In this document: positions 26,838 to 34,729 of the stretch, in pieces | How positions within the stretch are numbered: position 1 is the first letter of the stretch | Layout of the letters: each line of letters begins with the position of its first letter | Assembly (NCBI RefSeq): GCF_013408565.1 | Contig: NZ_JACBZX010000001.1 | Location: 2,976,001 to 3,040,000 of the forward strand | Length of the DNA: 64,000 nt | Source of the DNA: Janibacter alkaliphilus | Lineage (GTDB): Bacteria; Actinomycetota; Actinomycetes; Actinomycetales; Dermatophilaceae | Direction: 5' to 3' | Translations under genes and position numbers: made by a program | The notes under the pieces: generated by a model | Database searches by the model: none | Seen by the model: the letters and a program-made list of their open reading frames with translations, nothing else | Told to the model about the DNA's origin: nothing

Positions 26838-28298
26838 TCAGAGCACCCGCAGCTCGAGCTCGCCCGCGGCGACGTCGGCGCGCTCGACACGCACCCGCAC
26901 CCGCTGCCCGAGCTCCCCGCTCCCCTCGGCGCGGGCGATCACCGGCTTGTCGGTCAGGGCCACCTCGAGCCGGCCGCGGCCACCTTCGGGCACGTCGACG
27001 ACCACCGCGTCGTGCTCGCTGCCGACCTCGTCGGCCAGGGCCGCGCACTCCACCGCCTCGGTGCAGCCGCGCTCGACGGCGCCGGCCCGGCGGTCGCTGG
27101 CCGACATCGCCTCGGCCAGCCGCGGCAGCGCCTCCCGCACCCAGGCGGGGATCTCCTCGCCGGCGGAGACGGCCGCGCACAGCGCCAGGCCGTAGCGGTC
27201 CACCAGCCGGCGCAGCGGCGCCGTGACGTGGGCGTAGGGCGCCGCGATCGCGGACTGCTCGACGAGCTCGGGCAGCTCCCCGTCGAAGGCGGTGTACCCG
27301 GCTCCGCGGAAGAGCCCGGTGGCCTCGTGGATGATCGCCAGGTGCACCGGGTCCTCGCGGTCCAGGCCGCGCAGGAAGTCGCCGTAGGTCTGCTCGGCGG
27401 GCCAGTCCACGTCGAGGCCGCGCACCACCCGGCGCAGCCGCCGCAGCACCTCCTCCTCGGGCTCCGGCATCGTCCGCAGCACCCCGACCCGGGCGTGCAG
27501 CATGAGCTCGGCGGCGGCCATCCCGGTCATCAGGGAGATCTGCGCGTTCCAGTCCTCGGCGGCCAGCAGCGGGCGCAGCCGCAGCTCGTAGTGGCCGTCC
27601 TCGCGGACGATCACCTCCTGCTCCGGCATCGGCAGGGTGGCTCCGCCCCGGGCCAGCTCGAGCCGGATCCGGGCCTCACCGATCTCGCGCAGCAGCGTCA
27701 GCCGCTCGTCGGCGGTGGCCTCGTCGATCGCCCGCTGCACCTGCGCGTAGTCCAGCCGGTCCTGGCTGCGCACCATCGCCGGGGCAAGGGCGATGTCGAC
27801 GACCTCGCCCTCGGCGTCCAGGCGCAGGTCCCAGACGTAGGCGGGGGTGGGCTGCCCCGGCAGCAGGCTGGCCGGTCCCTCGCTGACCTGCGGCGGGTGC
27901 AGCGGCGTCCGCTGGTCGGGAGCGTAGATGGTCTGCCCGCGCTCCCAGGACTCGGTGTCGATCGCCCCGCCCGGGGCCACGAAGGCCGGCAGGTAGGCGA
28001 TGGCATAGCGCACCCGGAAGCCGGTGCCGTCACGCTCCAGCAGCATGGCCTGGTCCAGGTCCATCGCGCCGGGCGGGTCGATGGTGAGGAAGGGGAGGTC
28101 GGTCAGGTCGGTCTCCGGCAGATGCCGCGGGTCGGCGGCGACCGCCTCCGCCTCGGCGAGGACCGCGTCCGAGAAACGCTTCGGCACATCCTGCTCGGCG
28201 CGGACGGCGTCGAAGCGCTCGGCGAGACCGGTGGCGCGCACGATCTCGCCGTCGGCGGACTCGGGTGGGCTGAAGCGGGTCGCTCGCTGGGCGGACAT
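26838..28298 (-). CDS. RNB-domain ribonuclease (RNase II/R family)
   Basis: 486 residues; a short exoribonuclease-like protein whose catalytic core begins at about residue 50 with LPFLTIDPPGAMDLDQAM, the RNB motif carrying the metal-binding Asp residues. AYAHVTAPLRRLVDRYG is the second RNB signature. There is no clear N-terminal cold-shock pair, and a C-terminal S1-like stretch is present (GRLEVALTDKPVIARAEGS). Predicted 3'-5' degradation of RNA. ATG 28298 is chosen because a TAGGGT -10 box lies 7 nt upstream. Confidence 0.9.
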   Translation of the reverse strand: MSAQRATRFSPPESADGEIVRATGLAERFDAVRAEQDVPKRFSDAVLAEAEAVAADPRHLPETDLTDLPFLTIDPPGAMDLDQAMLLERDGTGFRVRYAIAYLPAFVAPGGAIDTESWERGQTIYAPDQRTPLHPPQVSEGPASLLPGQPTPAYVWDLRLDAEGEVVDIALAPAMVRSQDRLDYAQVQRAIDEATADERLTLLREIGEARIRLELARGGATLPMPEQEVIVREDGHYELRLRPLLAAEDWNAQISLMTGMAAAELMLHARVGVLRTMPEPEEEVLRRLRRVVRGLDVDWPAEQTYGDFLRGLDREDPVHLAIIHEATGLFRGAGYTAFDGELPELVEQSAIAAPYAHVTAPLRRLVDRYGLALCAAVSAGEEIPAWVREALPRLAEAMSASDRRAGAVERGCTEAVECAALADEVGSEHDAVVVDVPEGGRGRLEVALTDKPVIARAEGSGELGQRVRVRVERADVAAGELELRVL

Positions 28299-28305
28299 GC
28301 GGCTC

Positions 28306-28311
28306 ACCCTA
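28306..28311 (-). promoter_or_regulatory. -10 box of the RNB ribonuclease (leaderless type)
   Basis: TAGGGT on the minus strand, 7 nt before ATG 28298. It is divergent from the yaaA promoter about 70 bp away. Confidence 0.55.
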
Positions 28312-28377
28312 GCCACGCGGCAGGCCCGTCCGGTCCCCGACAGCGAGGCCGTGCGTGGTGCTCGCCCGCCCGGTGGC

Positions 28378-28383
28378 TACCCT
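28378..28383 (+). promoter_or_regulatory. -10 box of yaaA (leaderless type)
   Basis: TACCCT, 6 nt before the GTG start at 28390. No ribosome site between. Confidence 0.5.
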
Positions 28384-28389
28384 GAGCCG

Positions 28390-29148
28390 GTGCTCGTGCT
28401 GCTACCCCCGTCGGAGTCCAAGGCGGAGCGGCGGCGTGGACGTCCGCTCGACCTCGACCGGCTCTCCTTCGCCGACCTGACCCCCACCCGACGACGGGTC
28501 GCCGAGGCGCTGGCGGAGGTGTCGGCGCGGCCGGACGCCGCCGAGGTGCTCGGGGTCTCCCCCACGCTGGACGAGGAGATCGCCCGCAACACCCGGCTGG
28601 GCAGCGCACCGTCGCTGCCGGCTGGCGAATGCTACACCGGGGTGCTCTACGACGCGCTCGACCTGGCCAGCCTGGATACCGCCTCCCGGCGCCGGGCGCA
28701 GCGTCGGCTGGTCGTCGTCTCGGCGCTGTACGGCGCGGTGCGGCTGGGCGACCGGATCGCCCCCTACCGCCTGTCGATGGCGGTCTCCCTGCCCGGCGTG
28801 GGTCCGGTGGCCGGGGCCTGGCGGGAGGTGCTCGACCCCGAGCTGAGCGCCGCCGCCGGGCGCGGTCTGGTGCTCGACTGCCGGTCCTCGACCTATGTCG
28901 CCGCGTGGCGTCCGAGCGGTGAGCTGGCCCGGCGGTGGGTGGCCGTGCGGGTGCCCGGGGCGACCCACATGGCCAAGCACACCCGGGGGCTCGTGGCCCG
29001 CGCGGTGAGCCAGAGCTCGGCCGACCCGCGCTCCCCCGAGGCGCTGGCGGCGCTGCTGCGCGAGGACCACGGCTTCACGGTGGCGCTGCACCCGCCGAGC
29101 AGCGCCCGGGCCCCGCACGTCCTGGACGTCACCGCCCCGACGGGCTGA
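28390..29148 (+). CDS. yaaA: YaaA family peroxide-stress protein (DUF328)
   Basis: 252 residues. N-terminal LVLLPPSESKA is the family hallmark; VVVSALYGAVRLGDRIAPYRLSM, VLDCRSSTYVA and THMAKHTRGLVARA are further conserved blocks. In E. coli YaaA limits free iron and DNA damage under hydrogen peroxide. The GTG start is fixed by the conserved N-terminus. The stop codon lies inside a small tandem duplication. Confidence 0.88.
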   Translation: MLVLLPPSESKAERRRGRPLDLDRLSFADLTPTRRRVAEALAEVSARPDAAEVLGVSPTLDEEIARNTRLGSAPSLPAGECYTGVLYDALDLASLDTASRRRAQRRLVVVSALYGAVRLGDRIAPYRLSMAVSLPGVGPVAGAWREVLDPELSAAAGRGLVLDCRSSTYVAAWRPSGELARRWVAVRVPGATHMAKHTRGLVARAVSQSSADPRSPEALAALLREDHGFTVALHPPSSARAPHVLDVTAPTG

Positions 29149-29179
29149 ACCACCGGCCCCACGGGCTGAACCACCGGCC
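29141..29179 (+). repeat. 21-bp tandem duplication across the yaaA stop
   Basis: CGGGCTGAACCACCGGCC occurs at 29141-29158 and 29162-29179. The first copy contains the yaaA stop, so the duplication adds a second, unused stop-like copy downstream. Confidence 0.7.
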
Positions 29180-29238
29180 GCGACCCTCACCCGGCCGACC
29201 TCCCCTTCCGCGCGCTGGGTCTCCCGTCCCCCATCCGC

Positions 29239-29411
29239 AACTGCCCGGGCAATTCGCATCTAGACCGTGAACTGCCCGGGCAGTTGCGTGGGAGGCGTGA
29301 TTTGCCCGGGCAGTTGCGCATAAGGGTTGTGAATTGCCCGGGCAGTTGCGCACCAGGGATGTGATTTGCCCGGGCAGTTGCGCATGAGGGTTGTGATTTA
29401 CCCGGGCAGTT
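29239..29411. repeat. Array of six 16-bp palindromes spaced about 31 bp
   Basis: Consensus AACTGCCCGGGCAGTT at 29239, 29270, 29300, 29332, 29364 and 29396 (starts). Copy 2 is a perfect palindrome; the others differ in 1-4 outer bases, and CCCGGGCA is invariant. Centre-to-centre distances are 31, 30, 32, 32 and 32 bp, about three helical turns, so all sites face the same side of the DNA. The spacers are partly conserved (GCGCATGAGGGTTGTGA-like). It lies between the convergent ends of yaaA and metZ, so it is not a promoter array. It is not CRISPR: the repeats are short and the spacers are alike. Confidence 0.85.
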
Positions 29412-29429
29412 GCGAGAAGGGGGGTCGGG

Positions 29430-30662
29430 TCAGCCCAGGGCCTGGCGGATGTCGGCGACGAGGTCGTCGGGCGACTCCAGGCCGACGGAGATCCGCACGG
29501 TGGCGTCGGTGATCCCGATCGCCGCACGAGCCTCCTCCCCCATCCGACGGTGCGTGGTCGTCGCCGGGTGGGTCACCAGCGACTTGCTGTCGCCGAGGTT
29601 GTTGGAGATGTCCACCAGGCGCAGCCGGTTCATCAGCGCGAAGGCCTCGGCCTTGCCACCGACGATGTCGAAGGTGACCACGGTGCCTCCCCCGGTCATC
29701 TGCCTCCGCGCCAGCTCGTGCTGCGGGTGCTCGGGCAGCCACGGGTGGATCACCCGACCGACCCGGTCGTCGGCCTGCAGCGCCCGCGCCACCGCGAGCG
29801 TGGACTCGTGCATCCGCTCCACCCGCAGCTGCATCGTCTCCAGCCCCTTGACCAGCACCCAGGCGTTGAAGGGCGACAGGCTCGGGCCGGTGTGCCGCAT
29901 GAGGTTGCGCACCGGTCCCTGGACGAACTCCTCGGGCCCGAGGATGGCCCCACCGAGCACCCGCCCCTGGCCGTCGATGTGCTTGGTCGCCGAGTACACG
30001 ACGATGTCCGCGCCGTGCTCCAGCGGCCGGGAGAAGACCGGGGTGCCGAAGACGTTGTCGACGACGACCTGCGCCCCGGCCGCATGGGCCAGCTCGCTGA
30101 CCGCGGCGATGTCGACGAGCTCCTGCATGGGGTTGCTCGGGGTCTCGAAGAAGACCGCCGTCGTCGGCTGGGACAGCGCCTCGCGCCACTGGTCCAGGTC
30201 GGGACCGTCGACGAAGACCGTCTCGACGCCCCACCGGGGCAGGATCTCGTCGAGGATGACGAAGCAGGAGCCGAAGAGCCCCCGCGCCGCGACCACCCGG
30301 TCCCCGGCGCCGAGCAGCGCGCCCAGGGCGGTGAAGACCGCGCCCATCCCGGAGGCGGTCGCGTAGGCGGCCTCGGCGCCCTCGAGCAGCCGCATCCGCT
30401 CCTCGAGCATGGCCACGGTCGGGTTGCCGTAGCGGGAGTAGACGAACTTCGTGATGTCCTCGGTGAAGGCCGCCTCGGCCTCCTCGGCGCTGCCGTAGAC
30501 GAAGCCGGAGGTCAGGTACATCGCCTCGGCGGTCTCGTCGAAGGCCGAGCGGGCCTGGCCGCCGCGGATCGCCAGGGTGGCCGGGTCGAGACCGGTCGGA
30601 TCGAGGTAGGGGCGCGGGTTGCCCGGCCCGAAGGGGGACCCGTCGCCGGTGCCGGCCGCCAT
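29430..30662 (-). CDS. metZ: O-succinylhomoserine sulfhydrylase
   Basis: 410-residue PLP enzyme of the Cys/Met metabolism family; it makes homocysteine from O-succinylhomoserine and sulfide. Motifs: YGNPTVAMLEERMRLLEGAE, FFETPSNPMQELVD, VVVDNVFGTPVFSRPLEHGAD, and the PLP lysine in VYSATKHIDGQGRVLGG (the IDGQGR version marks the MetZ branch rather than cystathionine gamma-synthase). The C-terminus ISVGLESPDDLVADI is normal. The start ATG 30662 overlaps the upstream rhodanese stop by one base (TGATG). The same rhodanese-metZ pair occurs in mycobacteria (Rv0390-Rv0391). Confidence 0.93.
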   Translation of the reverse strand: MAAGTGDGSPFGPGNPRPYLDPTGLDPATLAIRGGQARSAFDETAEAMYLTSGFVYGSAEEAEAAFTEDITKFVYSRYGNPTVAMLEERMRLLEGAEAAYATASGMGAVFTALGALLGAGDRVVAARGLFGSCFVILDEILPRWGVETVFVDGPDLDQWREALSQPTTAVFFETPSNPMQELVDIAAVSELAHAAGAQVVVDNVFGTPVFSRPLEHGADIVVYSATKHIDGQGRVLGGAILGPEEFVQGPVRNLMRHTGPSLSPFNAWVLVKGLETMQLRVERMHESTLAVARALQADDRVGRVIHPWLPEHPQHELARRQMTGGGTVVTFDIVGGKAEAFALMNRLRLVDISNNLGDSKSLVTHPATTTHRRMGEEARAAIGITDATVRISVGLESPDDLVADIRQALG

Positions 30663-31075
30663 CAGCCCTGCACCCACGGCAGACCGGCGACCTGCCAGCC
30701 GTTGACGTCGCGGTGACCACCCTCGCCGAGGTCGCCCTCGAAGCCCTCGGCGACGTTGTGCGCGGCCGACCAGCCCGCCTCGGTGGCCGCGCTCGCCGCC
30801 GCGGCCGAGCGGGCCCCGGAGCGGCACAGGAAGTACGCGGGCGTACCGGCGTCGACCCCGGCCGCGACGAGCTCGTCCAGGAAGTTCGGGTTGAGCGCCC
30901 CGTCGGGGTAGCCGAGCCACTCGACGGAGACCGGGCGCGCCCCGAGACCGGAGAGGTCGGGCACGCCGACGTAGGTGCGCTCGGCGTGGGTGCGCACGTC
31001 GACGAGCACGGCGTCGGGGTCGCCGCTCAGGGCGTCCCAGGCCTGCTGCGGGGAGACATCTCCGGCATGACTCAT
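30662..31075 (-). CDS. Rhodanese-like sulfurtransferase
   Basis: 137-residue single rhodanese domain: VLVDVRTHAERTYVG is the N-terminal signature, and the active-site loop CRSGARS carries the persulfide-forming Cys (about residue 93). Its coupling to metZ suggests it supplies or traps sulfur for homocysteine synthesis; that role is inference. ATG 31075 follows a TACCCT -10 box by 6 nt. Confidence 0.92.
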   Translation of the reverse strand: MSHAGDVSPQQAWDALSGDPDAVLVDVRTHAERTYVGVPDLSGLGARPVSVEWLGYPDGALNPNFLDELVAAGVDAGTPAYFLCRSGARSAAAASAATEAGWSAAHNVAEGFEGDLGEGGHRDVNGWQVAGLPWVQG

Positions 31076-31081
31076 GGCGTC

Positions 31082-31087
31082 AGGGTA
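31082..31087 (-). promoter_or_regulatory. -10 box of rhodanese-metZ (leaderless type)
   Basis: TACCCT on the minus strand, 6 nt before ATG 31075, without a ribosome site. Confidence 0.5.
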
Positions 31088-31177
31088 GACACCGGCACGG
31101 GCGCTCCCGGCGGCGGACCACGATGAGGACCGGACGCTCCGGCTGCCTGCCGCCACGCCCGTGCCCGAGGCGTGCGG

Positions 31178-31702
31178 TCAGCCGATGCCGTAGGCGACGA
31201 CGAGACCGGTGACGAGGAAGCGGCCCAGGCAGCCGACCGTCGTGATGACGACGAAGGCGACCAGCGAGACCCGCTTCACCCCGGCCGCCACGGTGACCAC
31301 GGCCAGCGGCGGGAAGCCGATCGCCGAGCTGGCGAACATCACCAGCGGACCCAGCCGCGGCCGGTCGAGGACGTCGATCATCGCCTTCGACCACCGGGCC
31401 AGGGTGGCCCCCACCCGGCCCCACGAGCGGCGCGGTCTCTCCACGTCGTCGAGTTGCTTCTCGGCCCGTCGGCGAGAGACCGCGTCGGCCCCCTTCGCCG
31501 CGGCCACGAAGTGGGTGATCTTGCCGACCACCAGCCCGAAGGTCATGAGGGCGATGTGCAGCGCCCACTGCTCCGGGAAGATGACCGGCGCGGCCAGGGC
31601 GTAGACCTCGGCGTTCAGCGGCGGGAAGAAGGCCGAGAGCAGCCCGAAGGCGAGCGCACCGATGAGCCCGGACGCGGTGAGCCAGGAGGGGACGTCGGTC
31701 AC
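31178..31702 (-). CDS. Integral membrane protein, DedA/VTT-like
   Basis: 174 residues with four or five hydrophobic helices (IGALAFGLLSAFFPPLNAEVYALAAPVIF; ALHIALMTFGLVVGKI; LGPLVMFASSAIGFPPLAVVTVAAGVKRV; LVAFVVITTVGCLGRFLVTGLVVAYG). The re-entrant Gly/Pro segments (FFPPLNAE, GFPPLAV) and an Arg near GRFLVTG recall the SNARE-associated/VTT (DedA-like) fold. A basic cytosolic loop lies at about residues 70-100. Function unknown; the family call is tentative. Confidence 0.7.
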   Translation of the reverse strand: MTDVPSWLTASGLIGALAFGLLSAFFPPLNAEVYALAAPVIFPEQWALHIALMTFGLVVGKITHFVAAAKGADAVSRRRAEKQLDDVERPRRSWGRVGATLARWSKAMIDVLDRPRLGPLVMFASSAIGFPPLAVVTVAAGVKRVSLVAFVVITTVGCLGRFLVTGLVVAYGIG

Positions 31703-31711
31703 GCGCCGACC

Positions 31712-32611
31712 TCAGGTCCGGTTGGTGAAGGCGACGACGGCGGCCTCGCCCGGCCAGGACTGCACCGCGCTCACCGATCCGGCGGCCAGCGCCAGCCGGT
31801 CGCGGCGGGCGGCCGGGACGTCGAGGACGTCCGCGAGCACGGCGCGCACGGCCTCGGCGCCGGCCACGACGACGACCAGCCCGCCGGTGCCCTGCAGGTC
31901 GTGCCAGCGGTCGAGCACCGGGCCGTCCTGGGGATCGGCCACGAGGTCGAGCGCGTCGGCCAGCGGCTGGGTGTCGTCAGCGGTGGGCCCGCCCCAGGTC
32001 AGCAGCTGCGGCCGCTCGTCGGCGAGCAGCCCGCGCAGCTGCCGCACGGTGGCGGTCGGGTCGCCGCCGGGGACCACGAGCAGCAGCCGGGTGGCCTCGG
32101 CGGTGCCATCTGCAGCCTCGGTCTCGACAGCATCGGCGCTGGGTCCCTCGTCGCGGGTCTGCTCGTCGTCGGTGTGCCAGCGGGCCACGCTGGTGCCGTC
32201 CATGCCGTCGTTGGACAGCGCGTCGGCGTCGCCGTTCTCGCCGCGCGGGATCCAGGTGAAGGACACGGTGCCGCCGGCCTCGCGGATCTCGCCGACGAGG
32301 TCGCGCCCCTGCAGGGCGAGCCGGCGCATGTCCTCGTGCTTGATCTTCCACCGGCCGGACATCTGCTCGACGACGAGCTTGGAGTCCATGGCGACCTCGA
32401 CCTCGGCCGCGGGGTCGATCGCGACCACCGCGGTCAGCCCGGCGAGCATGCCGCGGTACTCGGCGACGTTGTTCGAGGCCGTGCCCAGCGGCTCGGCGAG
32501 CTCGACGAGCAGGTCCCCCGTGGCCACGTCGCGCACCAGGGCGCCGTAGCCGGCCACACCGGGATTGCCGCGAGAGCCGCCGTCGGCCTCGACGCGCAGG
32601 CGGCGGGCCAT
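31712..32611 (-). CDS. RNase HI fused to a degenerate histidine-phosphatase-like domain
   Basis: 299 residues. Residues 1-135 are a complete RNase HI: DGGSRGNPGVAGYGALV (catalytic Asp), NNVAEYRGMLAGL (Glu), VAMDSKLVVEQMSGRWKIKHE (Asp) and NGDADALSNDGMDG (last Asp). Actinobacterial homologues such as Rv2228c (364 aa) continue into a CobC-like acid phosphatase starting with a VRHGxT motif. Here the C-terminal ~130 residues keep the outline, but the position reads LLLVVPGGDPTATV, with the RHG catalytic motif missing. The RNase half should be active; the phosphatase half is probably dead. Start ATG 32611 overlaps the zinc-ribbon gene stop. Confidence 0.88.
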   Translation of the reverse strand: MARRLRVEADGGSRGNPGVAGYGALVRDVATGDLLVELAEPLGTASNNVAEYRGMLAGLTAVVAIDPAAEVEVAMDSKLVVEQMSGRWKIKHEDMRRLALQGRDLVGEIREAGGTVSFTWIPRGENGDADALSNDGMDGTSVARWHTDDEQTRDEGPSADAVETEAADGTAEATRLLLVVPGGDPTATVRQLRGLLADERPQLLTWGGPTADDTQPLADALDLVADPQDGPVLDRWHDLQGTGGLVVVVAGAEAVRAVLADVLDVPAARRDRLALAAGSVSAVQSWPGEAAVVAFTNRT

Positions 32612-33360
32612 CAGGCGGCGGGCAGACCGGACTCGTCGGTGCGCACGAGGATGCGGTTGCACTCCTCGCAGCGCACCACCTCGTCGGCGGGCGCCTTGGC
32701 GATCGCCCCGAGGTCGACCGGGTTGAGCTCGAGCTGGCAGCCGCCGCAGCGGCGCTGCACCAGCGGTGCCGCGCCCAGGCCGCCGGAGGCGTCCCGGACC
32801 CGGTCGTAGAGGGCCACCAGGGCGGGGTCGATCGTCGAGACGAGGTCGGCCCGCGGGGCGGCCACCTCGGCCCGCTCACGGTCCAGCTCGGCCAGCGCAG
32901 CGTCGCGCTCCCGGGTGAGCTCCTCGACCTGGGCGGTGGCCCGGTCGCGGTCGGCGGTCAGGGTGCTGACCCGCTCCTCGCCCGCCTCGGCGCGCTCCAT
33001 CACCTCGATCTCGACGTCCTCGAGGTCGGACTGGCGCCGGGCCAGGCTCTCCAGCTCGTGCTGCAGGGCGGTGAGGTCCTTGGCGCTGCCCTGGCCGGAG
33101 TCCAGGCGCTGCTGGTCGCGGGCCGCCCGGTCGCGGACCTGGGCGACGTCGCTCTCGGCGCGGTCCAGCTCGCGGCGCACGTCGCTGAGCGAGGTCTCGG
33201 CGCGCACCAGGTCGTCGGCGACGGCGGCGCGGGCGGTGGTCGCCTCCTGCAGCTGCGCCAGCTGGGGCAGCCGGGCGCGGGCGTGGTCGATCTGCTGCAG
33301 CCGGGTGTCGATCTGCTGCAGGTGCAGCAGACGCTGCTGGTGCTCGGGGTCGGCCTTCAC
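32611..33360 (-). CDS. C4-type zinc-ribbon/coiled-coil protein (DUF164)
   Basis: 249 residues. A long coiled-coil hairpin (about residues 5-185) is followed by a zinc ribbon with RRCGGCQLEL and RCEECNRIL. Homologues lie in the same order between RNase HI and Nif3 genes in many actinobacteria (for example Rv2229c). A role in RNA or ribosome binding has been suggested for the family; nothing here proves it. The GTG start overlaps the Nif3 gene stop (GTGA). Confidence 0.88.
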   Translation of the reverse strand: MKADPEHQQRLLHLQQIDTRLQQIDHARARLPQLAQLQEATTARAAVADDLVRAETSLSDVRRELDRAESDVAQVRDRAARDQQRLDSGQGSAKDLTALQHELESLARRQSDLEDVEIEVMERAEAGEERVSTLTADRDRATAQVEELTRERDAALAELDRERAEVAAPRADLVSTIDPALVALYDRVRDASGGLGAAPLVQRRCGGCQLELNPVDLGAIAKAPADEVVRCEECNRILVRTDESGLPAA

Positions 33361-34223
33361 GCCGTGCCTCCTTCGGCGGTGCGCGCCCCGACGGTGAAGG
33401 TCCACGGGTCGGTGCGGATGGTGCTCACGTGGGTCTCCAACGTAGCGGTGTCGTGGCCGGCGGCCGCGAGCGCCCCGACCAGGTCGTCGAGCGCGCCGCG
33501 CAGCCACAGCGACTCGGTGGCCCAGTGCCCGGCGTCGACGAGGTAGGGGGTGCCGTCGGCGACCACGGCCTCCTCACGCGCCTCCAGCACCGGGTGGTGG
33601 CGCAGGTCGGCGGTGACGTAGACGTCGGCTCCGGCGGCCCGGGCGGCGTCGAAGAGCCCGTCGCCGGCGCCACCGAGCAGCGCCACCCGGCGCACCCGTC
33701 CCTCCGGCGGGCCGGCCACCCGGATACCACCGGGAGCGGCCGGCAGCGCCTCAGCGAGACGACCGGCGAAGGTGGCCAGGTCGGTCTCGGCGGGCAGCTC
33801 GCCGACGAGCCCGAGCCCGTGCTCCTCCTCGACGCTCAGCGGGTGCGCCGAGGCCGGGTCGAGGCCGCAGGCCGCCGCCAGGGCGGTGTTGACGCCGGGG
33901 TCGGCGACGTCGGCGTTGGTGTGCGCCACGTAGAGGGCGACGTCGCCGACGACGAGGGCGGTGACGCTGGCCCCCTTCGCGCTCGTGGTGGCCACGGAGT
34001 GGATCCCGCGCAGCAGCAACGGGTGGTGGGTGAGCAGCAGGTCGGCGCCGGAGTCCCGGGCCTCGGCGATGACGGCCAGGGTCGGGTCCACCGCGGCGTG
34101 GATGCGCCGCACCGGCTGCTCGTGGTCGCCGCTGACCAGGCCGACCTGGTCCCAGGACTGGGCGCTGGCCGGCGGGTAGGTGGCGTCGAGGACGGCGACG
34201 ACGTCGCCGAGGGTGAGGCTCAT
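33357..34223 (-). CDS. Nif3-like dinuclear metal centre protein (DUF34)
   Basis: 288-residue NIF3-family protein. Metal ligands: LLLTHHPLLLRG (HH), Asp/His around YVAHTNADVADPGVN, and VDAGHWATE near the C-terminus. Members form toroidal hexamers; GTP cyclohydrolase-like and metal-insertion roles have been proposed. The ATG start at 34223 is separated by one base from the 3' end of tRNA-Val, so there is no room for a ribosome site. Processing of the tRNA would leave a nearly leaderless mRNA. Confidence 0.9.
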   Translation of the reverse strand: MSLTLGDVVAVLDATYPPASAQSWDQVGLVSGDHEQPVRRIHAAVDPTLAVIAEARDSGADLLLTHHPLLLRGIHSVATTSAKGASVTALVVGDVALYVAHTNADVADPGVNTALAAACGLDPASAHPLSVEEEHGLGLVGELPAETDLATFAGRLAEALPAAPGGIRVAGPPEGRVRRVALLGGAGDGLFDAARAAGADVYVTADLRHHPVLEAREEAVVADGTPYLVDAGHWATESLWLRGALDDLVGALAAAGHDTATLETHVSTIRTDPWTFTVGARTAEGGTA

Positions 34224-34224
34224 G

Positions 34225-34297
34225 TGGGCCCGGCCGGGCTCGAACCGACGACCTACGCGGTGTAAACGCGGCGCTCTACCAGCTGAGCTACAGGCCC
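34225..34297 (-). tRNA. tRNA-Val (anticodon TAC)
   Basis: 73 nt, CCA not encoded. Acceptor arm GGGCCTG with CGGGCCC, D arm GCTC-AGCTGGTA-GAGC, anticodon loop TTTACAC (anticodon TAC, reads GUA/GUG), T arm GTCGG-TTCGAGC-CCGGC. The bottom pair of the anticodon stem is a C-T mismatch. It is the 5' member of the tRNA-nif3-zinc ribbon-RNase HI string. A CACAAT sequence (34335-34330) about 33 nt upstream may be its -10 box. Confidence 0.95.
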
Positions 34298-34366
34298 CTG
34301 GCGCCGGTCGGTCCCCGACGTCCGGCGCCATTGTGCCAGGGCGGTACCGGGCCGCCGCGGACCCGC

Positions 34367-34696
34367 TCAGCCCGGGCGCGGGGCGTACATGATGAGGGCC
34401 ACCCCGGCCAGGCAGACCAGGGCGCCGAGCACGTCGTAGCGGTCCGGGCGGAAGCCGTCGACGACGACGCCCCACAGCAGCGAGCCGGCGACGAAGACGC
34501 CGCCGTAGGCGGCCAGGACCCGGCCGAAGTGCGCCTCCGGCTGCCACGTGGCGACGAAGCCGTAGGCGCCCAGCGCCATGACGCCCAGGCCGGCCCACCA
34601 CCAGGCGCGCCCCTCGCGCACCGCCTGCCAGACCAGCCAGGCGCCGCCGATCTCGGCGAGCGCGGCCAGCGCGAAGAGCAGGACCGAGCGCAGCAC
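34367..34696 (-). CDS. YnfA family (UPF0060) small membrane protein
   Basis: 109 residues, four transmembrane helices. N-terminal [18 protein letters not shown] and [30 protein letters not shown] are the YnfA hallmarks; the C-terminus [17 protein letters not shown] matches too. Related to small multidrug-resistance transporters; a transport role is inferred only. It starts with GTG. Confidence 0.92.
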   Translation of the reverse strand: MLRSVLLFALAALAEIGGAWLVWQAVREGRAWWWAGLGVMALGAYGFVATWQPEAHFGRVLAAYGGVFVAGSLLWGVVVDGFRPDRYDVLGALVCLAGVALIMYAPRPG

Positions 34697-34729
34697 GTCA
34701 GGCGGTCAGCACGTCGGCGGCGGCCTGGA

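Noticed and set aside
29239..29411. CRISPR array
   Set aside because: Repeats are only 16 bp and palindromic, the ~15-bp intervals resemble each other, and no cas gene is present.
29220..29430. Coding sequence over the palindrome array (repeated LPGQ / NCPG peptides on the minus strand)
   Set aside because: The peptide repeats are just translations of the palindromes in changing frames; no start, ribosome site or conserved domain.
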